A stretch of DNA of 64,000 bases from Flavobacteriales bacterium (GCA_013205245.1 JABMNH010000071.1:1-64000); one strand, 5' to 3'; shown: positions 42,593 to 52,645, counted from the stretch's first letter. The notes: generated from the letters alone by a model not told the origin. Program-made: numbers and translations.

Positions 42593-45439
42593 TTATTTAC
42601 TCAAATACATTTTTCGTCTAGAGTATAACTCGTAGAACTGATCGTCTTTTAAACTGTCAATAAACAAGATGCTTTCACCTGTAGATTTCATTTCTGGTCC
42701 TAAATTCTTGTTTACATTTGGAAATTTGTCAAAAGAAAAGACAGGTTGCTTAATAGCAAAGCCATCTAATTTTGGATTAAAATCAAAGTCCTTTACTTTA
42801 TGAGTTCCCAACATAACTTTGGTAGCGTAATTTACATAAGGCTCATTATAGGCTTTTGAGATAAACGGCACAGTTCTAGAAGCTCTAGGGTTGGCTTCAA
42901 TAATATAAACGACATCTTCTTTTATAGCAAATTGTATGTTTATCAAGCCAATAGTTTTTAAAGCTTTTGCTATTTTAACTGTATGATCTTTTAGTTGTTG
43001 TAATACAAATGGACCTAAATTAAACGGTGGTAAAGTAGCATTCGAATCGCCAGAATGTACACCGCACGGTTCAATATGTTCCATTATGCCAATTATATAA
43101 ACATCTTCGCCATCGGAAATAGCATCGGCTTCAGCCTCAATAGCGCCATCTAAATAATGGTCTAATAAAAGCACATTATTAGGAATGCTTTTTAAGATGT
43201 TAACAACATGCTTTTCAAGTTCATCTTTATTAATCACAATTTTCATTCCCTGTCCGCCTAATACATACGAAGGTCTTACAAGTATTGGAAAATCGAGTTC
43301 ATCTGCAATAACAAGCGCTTCTTCTGCCGAAGTGGCTGTGCCAAATTCTGGAAATGGAATTTCAAGCTCTTGTAATAATTTTGAAAATTGACCGCGATCT
43401 TCTGCTAAATCTAAAGCTTTAAAGCTGGTGCCGATAATTTTAATACCGTATTTATCTAGTTTTTCTGATAGTTTTAAGGCTGTTTGACCACCAAGTTGTA
43501 CAATGACACCTTCGGGTTTTTCATGCTGAATAATATCATAGATATGCTCCCAAAAAACAGGCTCAAAATAAAGTTTATCAGAAATGTCAAAATCGGTTGA
43601 AACAGTTTCTGGATTGCAATTTATCATGATGGTTTCGTAACCACATTCTTTGGCTGCCAAAACACCATGCACACAACAATAATCGAATTCGATACCTTGC
43701 CCTATTCTATTAGGTCCCGAACCTAAAACAACAATTTTCTTTTTATTAGTTACAACTGATTCGTTTTCGGAACTAGAAACACCATTTACAATACTGTTAT
43801 TTTCAAAAGTAGAGTAGTAGTATGGTGTCTGTGCGTTGAATTCTGCCGCACATGTATCTACCAATTTATAAACCCGATTGATATTTAATTTTTGACGCAA
43901 AGTATATACTTCACTTTCTAAACAACCCAACATATGAGCAATTTGTCTATCGCCATAGCCTTTTTGTTTGGCTTCTAAAAGAAGTGGCTTTGGTAAAGTT
44001 TTTAAAGTGAATTTAGAAATTTCTTTTTCAATGAGATAAAGACCTTCGTATTGCTTTAAAAACCACATGTCTATTTTGGTAAGCTCATGAATTTTTTGAA
44101 GCGATAAGCCCATTTTTATAGCGTCATAAATAACAAAAACGCGATCCCAACTTGGGTTGATAAGTTTGCTGATTATCGTATCATAATCGGTATAACCTTT
44201 ACCATCTGCCCCAATACCATTGCGTTTTATTTCGAGCGATTGTGTGGCTTTATGAAGCGCTTCTTGAAAAGAACGGCCTATGGCCATTACCTCGCCAACA
44301 GATTTCATTTGCAGGCCTAAAGTGCGGTCAGAACCTTCGAATTTATCAAAATTCCATCGCGGTATTTTTACAATAACATAATCTAAAGTAGGCTCAAAAA
44401 GGGCCGATGTATTTTTAGTTATCTGATTTTTAAGTTCATCTAAATGATAACCAATAGCCAGTTTAGAAGCAATTTTAGCAATAGGATAACCTGTTGCTTT
44501 TGAGGCTAAAGCTGATGATCTTGATACACGTGGATTGATTTCTATGGCAATAATATCTTCATTTTCATCAGGACTCAATGCAAATTGCACATTACAACCC
44601 CCTGCAAAATCGCCGATAGAGCGCATCATTTTAATAGCCATATCGCGCATGCGTTGGTAGGCGGTATCGCTTAATGTCATGGCAGGCGCAACGGTAATAG
44701 AGTCGCCTGTGTGAATGCCCATCGGATCCATATTTTCTATGGTACAGATAATAATGACATTGTCGTTTTTATCGCGTAAGAGTTCTAATTCGTATTCTTT
44801 CCAACCTAATAAAGCTTTGTCAATGAGTACTTCGTGAATGGGCGAGGCTTCTAAGCCGCGTTCTAATAAATGGTCAAAATCTTCTTTTTTGTAGACTATA
44901 GAAGCACCTGTGCCACCTAAGGTAAACGAAGGTCTAATTACCAATGGAAAGCCAAATTCTTGTGCAATTTCTTTTCCTTCTAAAAAAGATGTGGCTGTTT
45001 TGCTTGGCGCTTGTGGTATGCCAATACTGTTCATTAATTTTCTGAACTGCTCGCGGTCTTCGGTTATGTTAATGGCGTTGATATCTACACCAATAATTTT
45101 AACATTAAAATCGGCCCAAATACCTTTGTCTTCGGCTTCAATACATAAATTTAGAGCTGTTTGACCGCCCATAGTTGGCAAAACGGCATCAATAGTATGC
45201 TTTTTTAATATGTCAACAATAGATTTTGTTGTTAAAGGTTTTAAATAAACATGATCTGCCATGGCAGGATCTGTCATTATGGTAGCCGGATTTGAATTAA
45301 TTAAAATAACTTCGATGCCTTCTTCTCTTAGAGATCTTACGGCTTGTGTGCCAGAATAATCAAATTCGCAAGCCTGACCAATAATAATGGGACCAGAGCC
45401 TATAATTAAAACCGATTTTATTGAAGTGTCTTTTGGCAT
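42593..45439 (-). CDS. carB: carbamoyl-phosphate synthase large subunit
   Basis: Makes carbamoyl phosphate for pyrimidines and arginine with the CarA subunit. Two ATP-grasp halves are complete (GSGPIIIGQACEFDYSG near the N-terminus, GSGPNRIGQGIEFDYCC at about 570) with PSFTLGGTG and PSYVLGGQG loops. At 948 residues it is about 120 shorter than the E. coli enzyme and ends just after GPEMKSTGES, so the C-terminal MGS-like allosteric domain is missing. This seems normal for the group, and means UMP/ornithine control at that site is absent. Confidence 0.95.
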   Translation of the reverse strand: MPKDTSIKSVLIIGSGPIIIGQACEFDYSGTQAVRSLREEGIEVILINSNPATIMTDPAMADHVYLKPLTTKSIVDILKKHTIDAVLPTMGGQTALNLCIEAEDKGIWADFNVKIIGVDINAINITEDREQFRKLMNSIGIPQAPSKTATSFLEGKEIAQEFGFPLVIRPSFTLGGTGASIVYKKEDFDHLLERGLEASPIHEVLIDKALLGWKEYELELLRDKNDNVIIICTIENMDPMGIHTGDSITVAPAMTLSDTAYQRMRDMAIKMMRSIGDFAGGCNVQFALSPDENEDIIAIEINPRVSRSSALASKATGYPIAKIASKLAIGYHLDELKNQITKNTSALFEPTLDYVIVKIPRWNFDKFEGSDRTLGLQMKSVGEVMAIGRSFQEALHKATQSLEIKRNGIGADGKGYTDYDTIISKLINPSWDRVFVIYDAIKMGLSLQKIHELTKIDMWFLKQYEGLYLIEKEISKFTLKTLPKPLLLEAKQKGYGDRQIAHMLGCLESEVYTLRQKLNINRVYKLVDTCAAEFNAQTPYYYSTFENNSIVNGVSSSENESVVTNKKKIVVLGSGPNRIGQGIEFDYCCVHGVLAAKECGYETIMINCNPETVSTDFDISDKLYFEPVFWEHIYDIIQHEKPEGVIVQLGGQTALKLSEKLDKYGIKIIGTSFKALDLAEDRGQFSKLLQELEIPFPEFGTATSAEEALVIADELDFPILVRPSYVLGGQGMKIVINKDELEKHVVNILKSIPNNVLLLDHYLDGAIEAEADAISDGEDVYIIGIMEHIEPCGVHSGDSNATLPPFNLGPFVLQQLKDHTVKIAKALKTIGLINIQFAIKEDVVYIIEANPRASRTVPFISKAYNEPYVNYATKVMLGTHKVKDFDFNPKLDGFAIKQPVFSFDKFPNVNKNLGPEMKSTGESILFIDSLKDDQFYELYSRRKMYLSK

Positions 45440-45520
45440 GGTTTAGATTTATTGCAAATATTTAAAAATATTATGTTGTAAAGAAAGCATATGTATCATA
45501 AGTTATCAAAAAGATATAAA

Positions 45521-45551
45521 AAAAGGTGTTACTAATAAAAGTAACACCTTT
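45521..45551 (-). terminator. terminator of rpmH
   Basis: AAAAGGTGTTACT pairs with AGTAACACCTTT, a 12-bp stem, 22 bp after the rpmH stop; a run of A on the plus strand gives the T tract of the transcript. Confidence 0.85.
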
Positions 45552-45573
45552 GGTATATTAAAGAAATTAGTCA

Positions 45574-45732
45574 CTATTTTTTTGGACTAGGTTCTGATGA
45601 AACACTTACTTTGGCTCTGCCTTTAGCACGTCTTCTGGCTAAAATTTTTCTACCGCTAACACTAGCCATACGTTCTCTAAATCCGTGTTTGTTATTTCTC
45701 TTTCTTCTCGATGGTTGGTATGTTCTTTTCAT
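45574..45732 (-). CDS. rpmH: 50S ribosomal protein L34
   Basis: 52 residues, [20 protein letters not shown] at the start and the typical [18 protein letters not shown] core. The extension [10 protein letters not shown] at the end is longer than in E. coli but usual in Flavobacteriaceae. It is very basic, with its own terminator, and lies between carB and the divergent SDR gene. Confidence 0.97.
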   Translation of the reverse strand: MKRTYQPSRRKRNNKHGFRERMASVSGRKILARRRAKGRAKVSVSSEPSPKK

Positions 45733-45898
45733 TTTACTGTTATCTAATTAAAGCCTAAATATTTTACTAAAAAAGTTCGGCAAATATACAAAGAGTTTTA
45801 TGTTTGACAAGCATTTTATTCAAAAAAATCTTAATTAAAAATATTATTATTTTCACAAATTAAAAGTTTATTTTTACAGCACTTAAAATATATTTATT

Positions 45899-46777
45899 AT
45901 GTACAACGAACCCATGTTAAAAGATAACGCCTTAAAAGGAAAAACCTATGTAGTTACTGGTGGTGGAAGTGGTTTAGGTAAAGCTATGAGCACTTATTTT
46001 TTACAATTAGGAGCTAATGTGGTTATCTCTTCACGTAATTTTGAAAAGCTTCAAAACACAGCAAACGAATTAGAAACTCTCACAGGAGGAAAGGTCTTAC
46101 CTGTACAATGTGATGTGAGACATTACGAAGAAGTAGAAAATATGCTTGCAAAAGCGCTAGAAACTTTTGGTAAAGTTGACGGTTTATTAAACAATGCAGC
46201 AGGTAATTTTATAAGTCCAACCGAACGTTTATCTGCCAATGCTTTTGATACCGTTATTGATATTGTTTTAAAAGGAAGTAAAAACTGCACTTTGGCTTTT
46301 GGTAAACATTGGATTGCCGAAAAACAAGAACGTGCCACAGTTTTAAATATCGTTACAACGTATGCGTGGACAGGTTCTGCGTACGTGGTGCCATCGGCAA
46401 CAGCCAAAGCAGGAGTGTTAGCAATGACACGCTCTTTAGCCGTAGAATGGGCTAAATATGGCATTAGAACCAACGCCATTGCACCAGGGCCATTTCCTAC
46501 AAAAGGGGCTTGGGACAGATTATTGCCAGGCGATTTACAAGAAAAATTCGACTTCAAGAAAAAAATACCTTTACGTCGTGTAGGTGAACATCAAGAATTA
46601 GCCAATTTGGCAGCGTATTTAATGAGTGATTTTTCATCTTATATTAATGGCGAAGTTGTGACTATTGACGGTGGCGAGTGGCTGCAAGGTGCAGGAGAAA
46701 TGAATATGCTTGAAGCGGTTCCTAAAGAAATGTGGGATATGCTTGAAGCTATGATTCGCTCAAAGAAAAGATCTTAA
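45899..46777 (+). CDS. SDR-family oxidoreductase (2,4-dienoyl-CoA reductase-like)
   Basis: 292-residue classical-like SDR. The NAD(P) loop is TGGGSGLGKA, followed by the LLNNAAGNF motif. The active-site region differs from the usual YxxxK: TTYAWTGSAYVVPSATAKAG, in which Ala replaces the tyrosine and Lys is kept. This pattern is that of peroxisomal-type 2,4-dienoyl-CoA reductases. A role in oxidation of unsaturated fatty acids is likely. The gene is monocistronic. Confidence 0.83.
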   Translation: MYNEPMLKDNALKGKTYVVTGGGSGLGKAMSTYFLQLGANVVISSRNFEKLQNTANELETLTGGKVLPVQCDVRHYEEVENMLAKALETFGKVDGLLNNAAGNFISPTERLSANAFDTVIDIVLKGSKNCTLAFGKHWIAEKQERATVLNIVTTYAWTGSAYVVPSATAKAGVLAMTRSLAVEWAKYGIRTNAIAPGPFPTKGAWDRLLPGDLQEKFDFKKKIPLRRVGEHQELANLAAYLMSDFSSYINGEVVTIDGGEWLQGAGEMNMLEAVPKEMWDMLEAMIRSKKRS

Positions 46778-46867
46778 TCTAAATAATTTGGCGATGCGTT
46801 GCGTCGCCATTTCTGCTATAACCTCTCCTTTGGAGAGGTCAGAACTGCTTTTTAGTAGTTCTGGGTG
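46778..46867. repeat. cluster of intergenic inverted repeats
   Basis: Three hairpins in succession: GGCGA...TCGCC (46790-46807), ACCTCTCC TTT GGAGAGGT (46821-46839) and AGAACTGC...TAGTTCT (46841-46861). No T tract follows the first two. They resemble dispersed flavobacterial intergenic repeats more than a dedicated terminator. Confidence 0.55.
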
Positions 46868-47062
46868 AGGTAAAATTAAAAATTTCGATTTTTGGTGTTT
46901 AAGCCAAAATAAAACCAGCAAAATACGCTTATGGCTTGTGTCGGGGATAGTTGGTTTTAAGAAATTTTTTATTTAGGTTTATTTTGTAAAGCTTAACACT
47001 TTTAAAGACTGTGGTCTTTGATAAAATAGTGTATTTTTGCAAGGTCAAAAAACAAGAAATTA

Positions 47063-47842
47063 ATGGGAAAAATAATAGCCGTTGCAAATCAAAAAGGAGG
47101 TGTTGGTAAAACAACAACCTCACTAAACCTTGCAGCAGCATTGGGTGTTTTAGAGAAAAAGGTATTGTTAATTGATGCCGATCCGCAAGCAAATGCGTCA
47201 TCGGGATTGGGTATAGATATAGATAAAGTAACCAAAGGAACGTATCAGGTTTTAGAACTTGAAATTCCTGCTCACGAAGGCATTGTTTCTACCACCTCTC
47301 CAAATGTGTCAATTATGCCAGCGCATATAGATTTGGTGGCTGTAGAAATTGAATTGGTAGATAAAGTTGACCGAGAATATATGCTTAAAAAAGCGCTTGA
47401 GCCCATTAAAGACGCTTACGATTATATTATTATTGATTGTGCGCCTTCTCTTGGTTTAATAACACTTAACGCCCTTACAGCGGCCGATTCGGTTGTTATT
47501 CCTATTCAATGTGAATATTTTGCTTTAGAAGGTTTAGGGAAATTATTGAATACTATAAAAAGCGTTCAAAAAGTGCACAATGCCGATTTAGATATTGAAG
47601 GATTGTTATTGACCATGTACGATTCGCGTTTACGCTTGTCAAATCAGGTGATAGAAGAGGTTAAGAAACATTTTCAACAGATGGTTTTTAAAACCATAAT
47701 TCATAGAAATACACGCTTAAGCGAAGCGCCTAGTTTTGGCGAAAGTATTATTGCTTACGATGCTACAAGTCGCGGTGCCATAAATTATATTAATTTAGCG
47801 AACGAAATACTTAAAAAGAATGCTCATGGCAAAAGCAACTAA
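47063..47842 (+). CDS. parA: chromosome-partitioning ATPase ParA (Soj)
   Basis: 259-residue deviant Walker ATPase that moves ParB-bound origin DNA. P-loop ANQKGGVGKTTTSLNLAAAL at residues 8-27, Walker A-prime LIDADPQANASSGLG, and IIIDCAPSLGLIT. A TATTTTTG -7 box lies at 47032-47039. The start of parB lies inside its 3' end. I see no palindromic parS site of the TGTTTCACGTGAAACA type in the window. Confidence 0.95.
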   Translation: MGKIIAVANQKGGVGKTTTSLNLAAALGVLEKKVLLIDADPQANASSGLGIDIDKVTKGTYQVLELEIPAHEGIVSTTSPNVSIMPAHIDLVAVEIELVDKVDREYMLKKALEPIKDAYDYIIIDCAPSLGLITLNALTAADSVVIPIQCEYFALEGLGKLLNTIKSVQKVHNADLDIEGLLLTMYDSRLRLSNQVIEEVKKHFQQMVFKTIIHRNTRLSEAPSFGESIIAYDATSRGAINYINLANEILKKNAHGKSN

Positions 47843-48725
47843 AAAACAAGCACTGGGACGCGGACTGTCGGCTATTTTAAAAACGGCATCAGAATCTGAA
47901 ATAGACGCAACTTTTTCTAAAAATAAAACGGCTGTTTTAGATACTATTATTGATGTGGAGCTCGATAAAATTGTTGAAAACCCTTTTCAGCCCAGAACTC
48001 ATTTTAACGAAAAGGCTTTAACTGAGTTGGCAAATTCTATTCAGGAATTAGGAGTTATTCAACCTATTACTGTCAGAAAAATAGCACATAATAAATTTCA
48101 ATTGGTATCGGGAGAACGCCGTTTGAGAGCTTCAAAACAATTGGGTTTAAAGACTATTCCCACGTATATAAGATTGGCTAATGATCAAGAAATGTTGGCC
48201 ATGGCTTTGGTAGAAAACATCCAACGTAAAGATTTAGATCCCATAGAAGTTGCCCTATCTTACCAACGTTTGATAGACGAAATAAACCTAACGCAAGAAC
48301 AATTGAGCAAACGTGTGGGTAAAGATAGGTCTACTGTAACTAATTATTTACGGTTGTTAAAATTAGATCCCATAATTCAGACAGGTATGCGTGACGGATT
48401 TATAAGCATGGGTCATGGCAGGGCATTGATAAACGTAGAAAAACAAGACGATCAATTAAACATATACGCACAAATTGTAAAGCTAAAACTCTCTGTAAGA
48501 CAAACCGAAGATTTGGTTAGAAGATTAAAAAATACAGGAAACGAAACAACTTTAAAAATTCAGAAAATAAGTAAGTCTGATATAGTGACGCAGATAGAAT
48601 CAGATTTTGTGGCGCTTTTAGGAAAAGATGTTAGTATTAAAACAAATGCTTTAGGCAAAGGCAAAATAGAAATTAAATTTTCTGATGAAGCCGCTTTAAA
48701 TCGTTTAAAAAAGTTACTGCTTTAA
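47826..48725 (+). CDS. parB: chromosome-partitioning protein ParB
   Basis: DNA-binding CTPase-family partition protein. The ParB/Srx domain (IVENPFQPRTHFNEKALTELANSI, then SGERRLRASKQLG and LVENIQRKDLDP), the central HTH (QLSKRVGKDRSTVTNYLRLLKL) and the C-terminal dimerisation part are all present. Starts are possible at 47820 or 47826; the second (MAKATKKQALGRGLSAI) matches the family. It overlaps parA by 17 bp and is followed directly by the DUF5683 gene. Confidence 0.95.
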   Translation: MAKATKKQALGRGLSAILKTASESEIDATFSKNKTAVLDTIIDVELDKIVENPFQPRTHFNEKALTELANSIQELGVIQPITVRKIAHNKFQLVSGERRLRASKQLGLKTIPTYIRLANDQEMLAMALVENIQRKDLDPIEVALSYQRLIDEINLTQEQLSKRVGKDRSTVTNYLRLLKLDPIIQTGMRDGFISMGHGRALINVEKQDDQLNIYAQIVKLKLSVRQTEDLVRRLKNTGNETTLKIQKISKSDIVTQIESDFVALLGKDVSIKTNALGKGKIEIKFSDEAALNRLKKLLL

Positions 48726-49286
48726 ATGAGAAAGTCTTTAATTTTCTTTTTAGTTTTTATAATATCTGTATCGCTATCGGCACAGAAAAAAAGGATGCAA
48801 AAAAGAGTCGAAAAAGACACTATTTTTAGAGACGATTTAACCAATCCACTTTCGCCTTCAAAAGCCGCTTTTTATTCGGCTGTATTGCCAGGACTCGGTC
48901 AAGCCTATAATAAAAAATATTGGAAAATTCCACTTGTATATGGTGCCCTAGGATCAAGCTCTTACTATTACTTTCTAAACAATTCTGATTTAAGACAATA
49001 TAGGAACGCTTATAAATTAAGATTGGCTGGTAAACCAGATGAATTTTTAGGTTTAATTTCTAATGATGGTCTTATTAGTGCACAAAAAACATTAAAACGA
49101 AATCGCGATTTGTCTTTGTTTTTAACCTTGGCATTTTATGCTTTAAATATTATTGAAGCCAATGTAGATGCGCATTTGCAAGACAGACCTATTGATAATA
49201 AAGTCAGTTTTAGACCGCTCATAAATTATGCGTCAGATATTAATAAACCTGTTTTTGGTATTGCAACAACTATAAAAATAAATTAA
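48726..49286 (+). CDS. DUF5683 membrane protein
   Basis: 186 residues with a signal peptide (about 1-19), then a proline-rich glycine motif typical of the family (AAFYSAVLPGLGQAYNKKYWKIPLVYG) and two further hydrophobic segments. It begins immediately after the parB stop, so it is cotranscribed with parAB and dapB. This order is conserved in Flavobacteriaceae as far as I recall. Function unknown; the envelope location is inferred. Confidence 0.85.
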   Translation: MRKSLIFFLVFIISVSLSAQKKRMQKRVEKDTIFRDDLTNPLSPSKAAFYSAVLPGLGQAYNKKYWKIPLVYGALGSSSYYYFLNNSDLRQYRNAYKLRLAGKPDEFLGLISNDGLISAQKTLKRNRDLSLFLTLAFYALNIIEANVDAHLQDRPIDNKVSFRPLINYASDINKPVFGIATTIKIN

Positions 49287-49295
49287 GAAAACAAC

Positions 49296-50000
49296 ATGAA
49301 TATAGCCCTATTAGGATATGGTAAAATGGGTAAAGAAATTGCGCAAATAGCTTTAGATCGTGGCCATATAATTGTGTCTAAATTAGATTTTGATACCGAG
49401 GATTTTCAATTCAATAATGCCGATGTGGCCATAGATTTTAGTGCACCAAACGTGGCTTTTAACAATGTGTCTCTGGCCTTACAAAATAATGTGCCCGTTG
49501 TTTCTGGCACGACTGGATGGTTAGATAAATACGATGCTGCTGTTGCTATTTGTAACAAAAATAAAGGGGCCATGCTCTATGCTTCTAATTTTAGTTTGGG
49601 CGTTAATTTATTTTTTGAGTTAAACACCAAATTAGCTAAATTAATGAAGCATTATGATAATTATCAAGTAACTTTAGAAGAAACACATCACACAGAAAAA
49701 AAGGATGCGCCAAGTGGCACAGCTATAAGTTTAGCCGAACAAATTATAGATAATAGCACCAAAGAAAAATGGTCTTTAGAAAAGCCATCCGATAAGGAAA
49801 ATATTAATATAAAGTCCAATCGTTTGCCAGATGTGCCAGGTACACATTGGGTAAATTACATTAGCGATGTTGATGAAATTTCTATTAAACATAAGGCTTT
49901 TAGTCGTAAAGGATTCGCTTTGGGAGCTGTTTTGGCTGCCGAATGGATTGCCGGAAAACAAGGTGTTTTTAGCATGAAAGATGTGTTAAACATTGGTTAA
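49296..50000 (+). CDS. dapB: 4-hydroxy-tetrahydrodipicolinate reductase
   Basis: NAD(P)H-dependent reductase of the diaminopimelate and lysine pathway. Nucleotide fold MNIALLGYGKMGKEIAQIA, the loop VSGTTGWLDK, the catalytic segment LEETHHTEKKDAPSGTAISLAE (His-His and Lys), and the C-terminal HKAFSRKGFALGA. Length (234) is short but usual for Bacteroidota. It lies in the parAB-DUF5683-dapB-lepB run; lepB follows after 82 bp. Confidence 0.95.
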   Translation: MNIALLGYGKMGKEIAQIALDRGHIIVSKLDFDTEDFQFNNADVAIDFSAPNVAFNNVSLALQNNVPVVSGTTGWLDKYDAAVAICNKNKGAMLYASNFSLGVNLFFELNTKLAKLMKHYDNYQVTLEETHHTEKKDAPSGTAISLAEQIIDNSTKEKWSLEKPSDKENINIKSNRLPDVPGTHWVNYISDVDEISIKHKAFSRKGFALGAVLAAEWIAGKQGVFSMKDVLNIG

Positions 50001-50082
50001 AACATCATAATGCACTCAAAGCAATAGACTTGAATCTTAGAAATAATTTAACTTTACCAAACTTTAAAGAAATCAATCAAAA

Positions 50083-51651
50083 ATGACAATCATACAATTA
50101 TTCTATTTTTTTATCGCCGTTCAGGTAATTCACTTTTTTGGTACTTATAAATTATATGTAAAAGCTGGCCGTCAAGCTTGGGAAGCCGCTGTACCCATTT
50201 ATAATGCTGTTGTTTTAATGCAAATTATAAATAGACCTAGATGGTGGACAATTTTGTTGTTTGTACCCGTTATAAATTTATTTATGTTTCCTGTTTTATG
50301 GGTAGAAACCATTCGCAGTTTTGGACATAATTCTAATAAAGATTCGTGGTTGGTTTTATTCACATTAGGTCTGTATATCTATTATATAAATTATGCCACA
50401 TCTAACGATTATATAAAAGAACGCAGTCTTAAACCACGTACCAATACAGGCGAGTGGGTGAGTTCTATTGTTTTTGCCATAGTGGCGGCAACCATGGTGC
50501 ATACTTATTTTATGCAACCTTATACCATTCCAACTTCTTCATTAGAGAAATCTCTTTTAATAGGCGATTTTCTTTTTGTAAGTAAGTTTCATTATGGCGC
50601 CAGAGCGCCGATGACAGCTGTGGCTTTTCCTATGGTTCACGATACTTTTCCAAGTATTCCTGTGCCTTTTACAGGGATAAAATTAACACCTCAGTTTAGA
50701 TCGTATCTTAAAAAACCACAACTGCCTTATTTTAGGTTTCCCGGATTGCAATCTATAAAACGCAATGACATTGTTGTGTTTAACTGGCCTGCCGATACGG
50801 TTCAGCAGTTTTTTAAAACCCCAGATCATAAGATAAGAAAACCTGTAGATAAAAAATCTAATTATGTAAAACGTTGTGTAGGTATTGCGGGTGATACTTT
50901 AAGTGTGGTTGATGGTTATGTTTATATAAATGGTGAAAAAACTGTTTTGCCAGACCGTGCCAAACCGCAGTATGATTACACCGTTTACACCGAAGGGCAA
51001 CAGATTAGCACACGTTCTATAGAAGAAAGGTATCATGTAAGAGAATGGGGTAGGTATCAAAATGGGAATTACCGTTTTAATTTAGATGAAGATAATGCCC
51101 GTTTGATTTCTAAAAACCCAATGGTTAAAAAAATTGAACGCGAATTTTATCCTAAAGGAATGGCAGAAGATGTTTTTCCACACGATAAAAATCTGAATTG
51201 GAATCATGATAATTATGGCCCAATTTACATCCCCAAACAGGGCAAAACAGTGACTTTAACTTTAGAAAATTTACCATTGTATAATAAAATTATTGGTGAA
51301 TACGAAAAGAATGATTTAGAAATAAATAATAACGACATCTACATTAATGGCAAAATAGCAACGTCTTACACTTTTAAACAAAATTACTATTGGATGATGG
51401 GCGATAACCGTGGTCATTCTGAAGATTCACGCTATTGGGGATTTGTGCCTTTTGACCATGTGGTTGGAAAACCTGTATTTATTTGGATGAGTTGGAACAG
51501 TGCAGGTAAAGGTATAAATAAAGTGCGTTGGGATAGGATGTTCACTACAGTTGGCGGCAGCGGAAAGCGCGTATCATATTTATATTATTTCTTAGGTGCT
51601 TTAGCACTTTGGTTTGGTGTCGATTTTTACAGAAAGCGCATTAAAAATTAA
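50083..51651 (+). CDS. lepB: signal peptidase I
   Basis: Serine-lysine membrane protease that removes signal peptides. At 522 residues it is large, with three or more N-terminal membrane helices (residues 1-105), a fourth at about 125-145, and a long insert in the catalytic domain. Catalytic Ser153 lies in TIPTSSLEKSL and Lys263 in NYVKRCVGIAGD; box E GDNRGHSEDSRYWG is present. A C-terminal hydrophobic segment (YLYYFLGALALWFGVDF) adds another anchor. It is followed 15 bp later by the WbqC gene. Confidence 0.94.
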   Translation: MTIIQLFYFFIAVQVIHFFGTYKLYVKAGRQAWEAAVPIYNAVVLMQIINRPRWWTILLFVPVINLFMFPVLWVETIRSFGHNSNKDSWLVLFTLGLYIYYINYATSNDYIKERSLKPRTNTGEWVSSIVFAIVAATMVHTYFMQPYTIPTSSLEKSLLIGDFLFVSKFHYGARAPMTAVAFPMVHDTFPSIPVPFTGIKLTPQFRSYLKKPQLPYFRFPGLQSIKRNDIVVFNWPADTVQQFFKTPDHKIRKPVDKKSNYVKRCVGIAGDTLSVVDGYVYINGEKTVLPDRAKPQYDYTVYTEGQQISTRSIEERYHVREWGRYQNGNYRFNLDEDNARLISKNPMVKKIEREFYPKGMAEDVFPHDKNLNWNHDNYGPIYIPKQGKTVTLTLENLPLYNKIIGEYEKNDLEINNNDIYINGKIATSYTFKQNYYWMMGDNRGHSEDSRYWGFVPFDHVVGKPVFIWMSWNSAGKGINKVRWDRMFTTVGGSGKRVSYLYYFLGALALWFGVDFYRKRIKN

Positions 51652-51666
51652 CACATTAGGTTTTAA

Positions 51667-52287
51667 ATGATTGTCATTCAGCCCAGTTATTTTGGTCCTA
51701 TCAGTCAGTTTGCTGTGATGTCAAAATATGCCGAAGTGGGTTTAGAAGTCTGCGATAATTATCAGAAACAAACCTATCGTAACCGCTGTTATATTTACGG
51801 AGCCAATGGCAAATTAATGCTCAACATTCCTATTATTCATCAAAAAGATGGTTATAGACAGCTCACTAAAAATATAAAAATTGAGCCCGCTTTTAATTGG
51901 AAAACGCAACATTTAAAATCCATTCAAACAGCTTATCAAACGTCCCCTTTTTTTGAATTTTATGAAGATGATTTTCTAGCTTTTTTTGAAAAAGATTATA
52001 CCCACTTACTTGATGTTAATATTTCAGGTATTAAATTGATATCAGATTTGTTAGGCTTAGAAATTACGTTTTCTGAAACATCCGCATACAAACCTGTTAT
52101 TGAATTAAAAAAAGATTATCGCTTTTTAGCAAACGCCAAAACAGAACAACCATTTACCTTTGAAACATACACCCAAATGTTTGATGATAAATATGGGTAT
52201 ATTCCGAATCTCAGCATTTTAGATCTGTTGTTTATGGAAGGACCAAATGCGTTAAACTATCTTGAAAATCAAGTTACAGAAATCTAA
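51667..52287 (+). CDS. WbqC family protein
   Basis: 206 residues with the typical opening VIQPSYFGPISQFAVMSKY and YRNRCYIYGANGKLMLNIPI. The WbqC family is found in O-antigen gene clusters and as a conserved gene in Bacteroidota; the reaction is not established. It lies 15 bp after lepB and 2 bp before the DUF6122 gene, within the same operon. Confidence 0.88.
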   Translation: MIVIQPSYFGPISQFAVMSKYAEVGLEVCDNYQKQTYRNRCYIYGANGKLMLNIPIIHQKDGYRQLTKNIKIEPAFNWKTQHLKSIQTAYQTSPFFEFYEDDFLAFFEKDYTHLLDVNISGIKLISDLLGLEITFSETSAYKPVIELKKDYRFLANAKTEQPFTFETYTQMFDDKYGYIPNLSILDLLFMEGPNALNYLENQVTEI

Positions 52288-52289
52288 TA

Positions 52290-52604
52290 ATGGAAATACT
52301 TAGAATAGCCATTCATTTTGGATTACACATTATTGCACCTTTTTTTATAGCCTATTTTTTCTTTAATAAAAATTGGAAATTAGCTTATATTCTCATGCTT
52401 TTAACAATGCTCATTGATTTAGATCATTTATTAGCCACGCCCATTTTTGACCCTAATCGTTGCAGCATTAACTTTCATCCCTTACACACTTATTGGGCAC
52501 TTGCCGTTTATATAGGTTTGCTATTTTTTAAAAGAACCAGAATTATTGGCATTGGATTGGTATTGCATATTATTACCGATGCTTTAGATTGTTTGTGGTT
52601 GTAA
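52290..52604 (+). CDS. DUF6122 membrane protein
   Basis: 104 residues with three or four hydrophobic segments and conserved histidines and aspartates (LLTMLIDLDHLLATP, INFHPLHTYWALAVY, LHIITDALD). The pattern resembles YdjM/YfhO-type metal-dependent membrane hydrolases, but activity is unproven. Last gene of the parA-to-DUF6122 run. Confidence 0.8.
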   Translation: MEILRIAIHFGLHIIAPFFIAYFFFNKNWKLAYILMLLTMLIDLDHLLATPIFDPNRCSINFHPLHTYWALAVYIGLLFFKRTRIIGIGLVLHIITDALDCLWL

Positions 52605-52645
52605 CAAATATATAATTAGAGGTGTGTATTCAACATTTCTAAATA

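Noticed and set aside
46123-46557. 144-codon minus-strand frame inside the SDR gene
   Set aside because: Shadow of the SDR coding sequence, with no promoter or independent similarity.
47063-48725. A parS site or replication origin near parAB
   Set aside because: I looked for TGTTTCACGTGAAACA-type palindromes and DnaA-box clusters around the operon and saw none.
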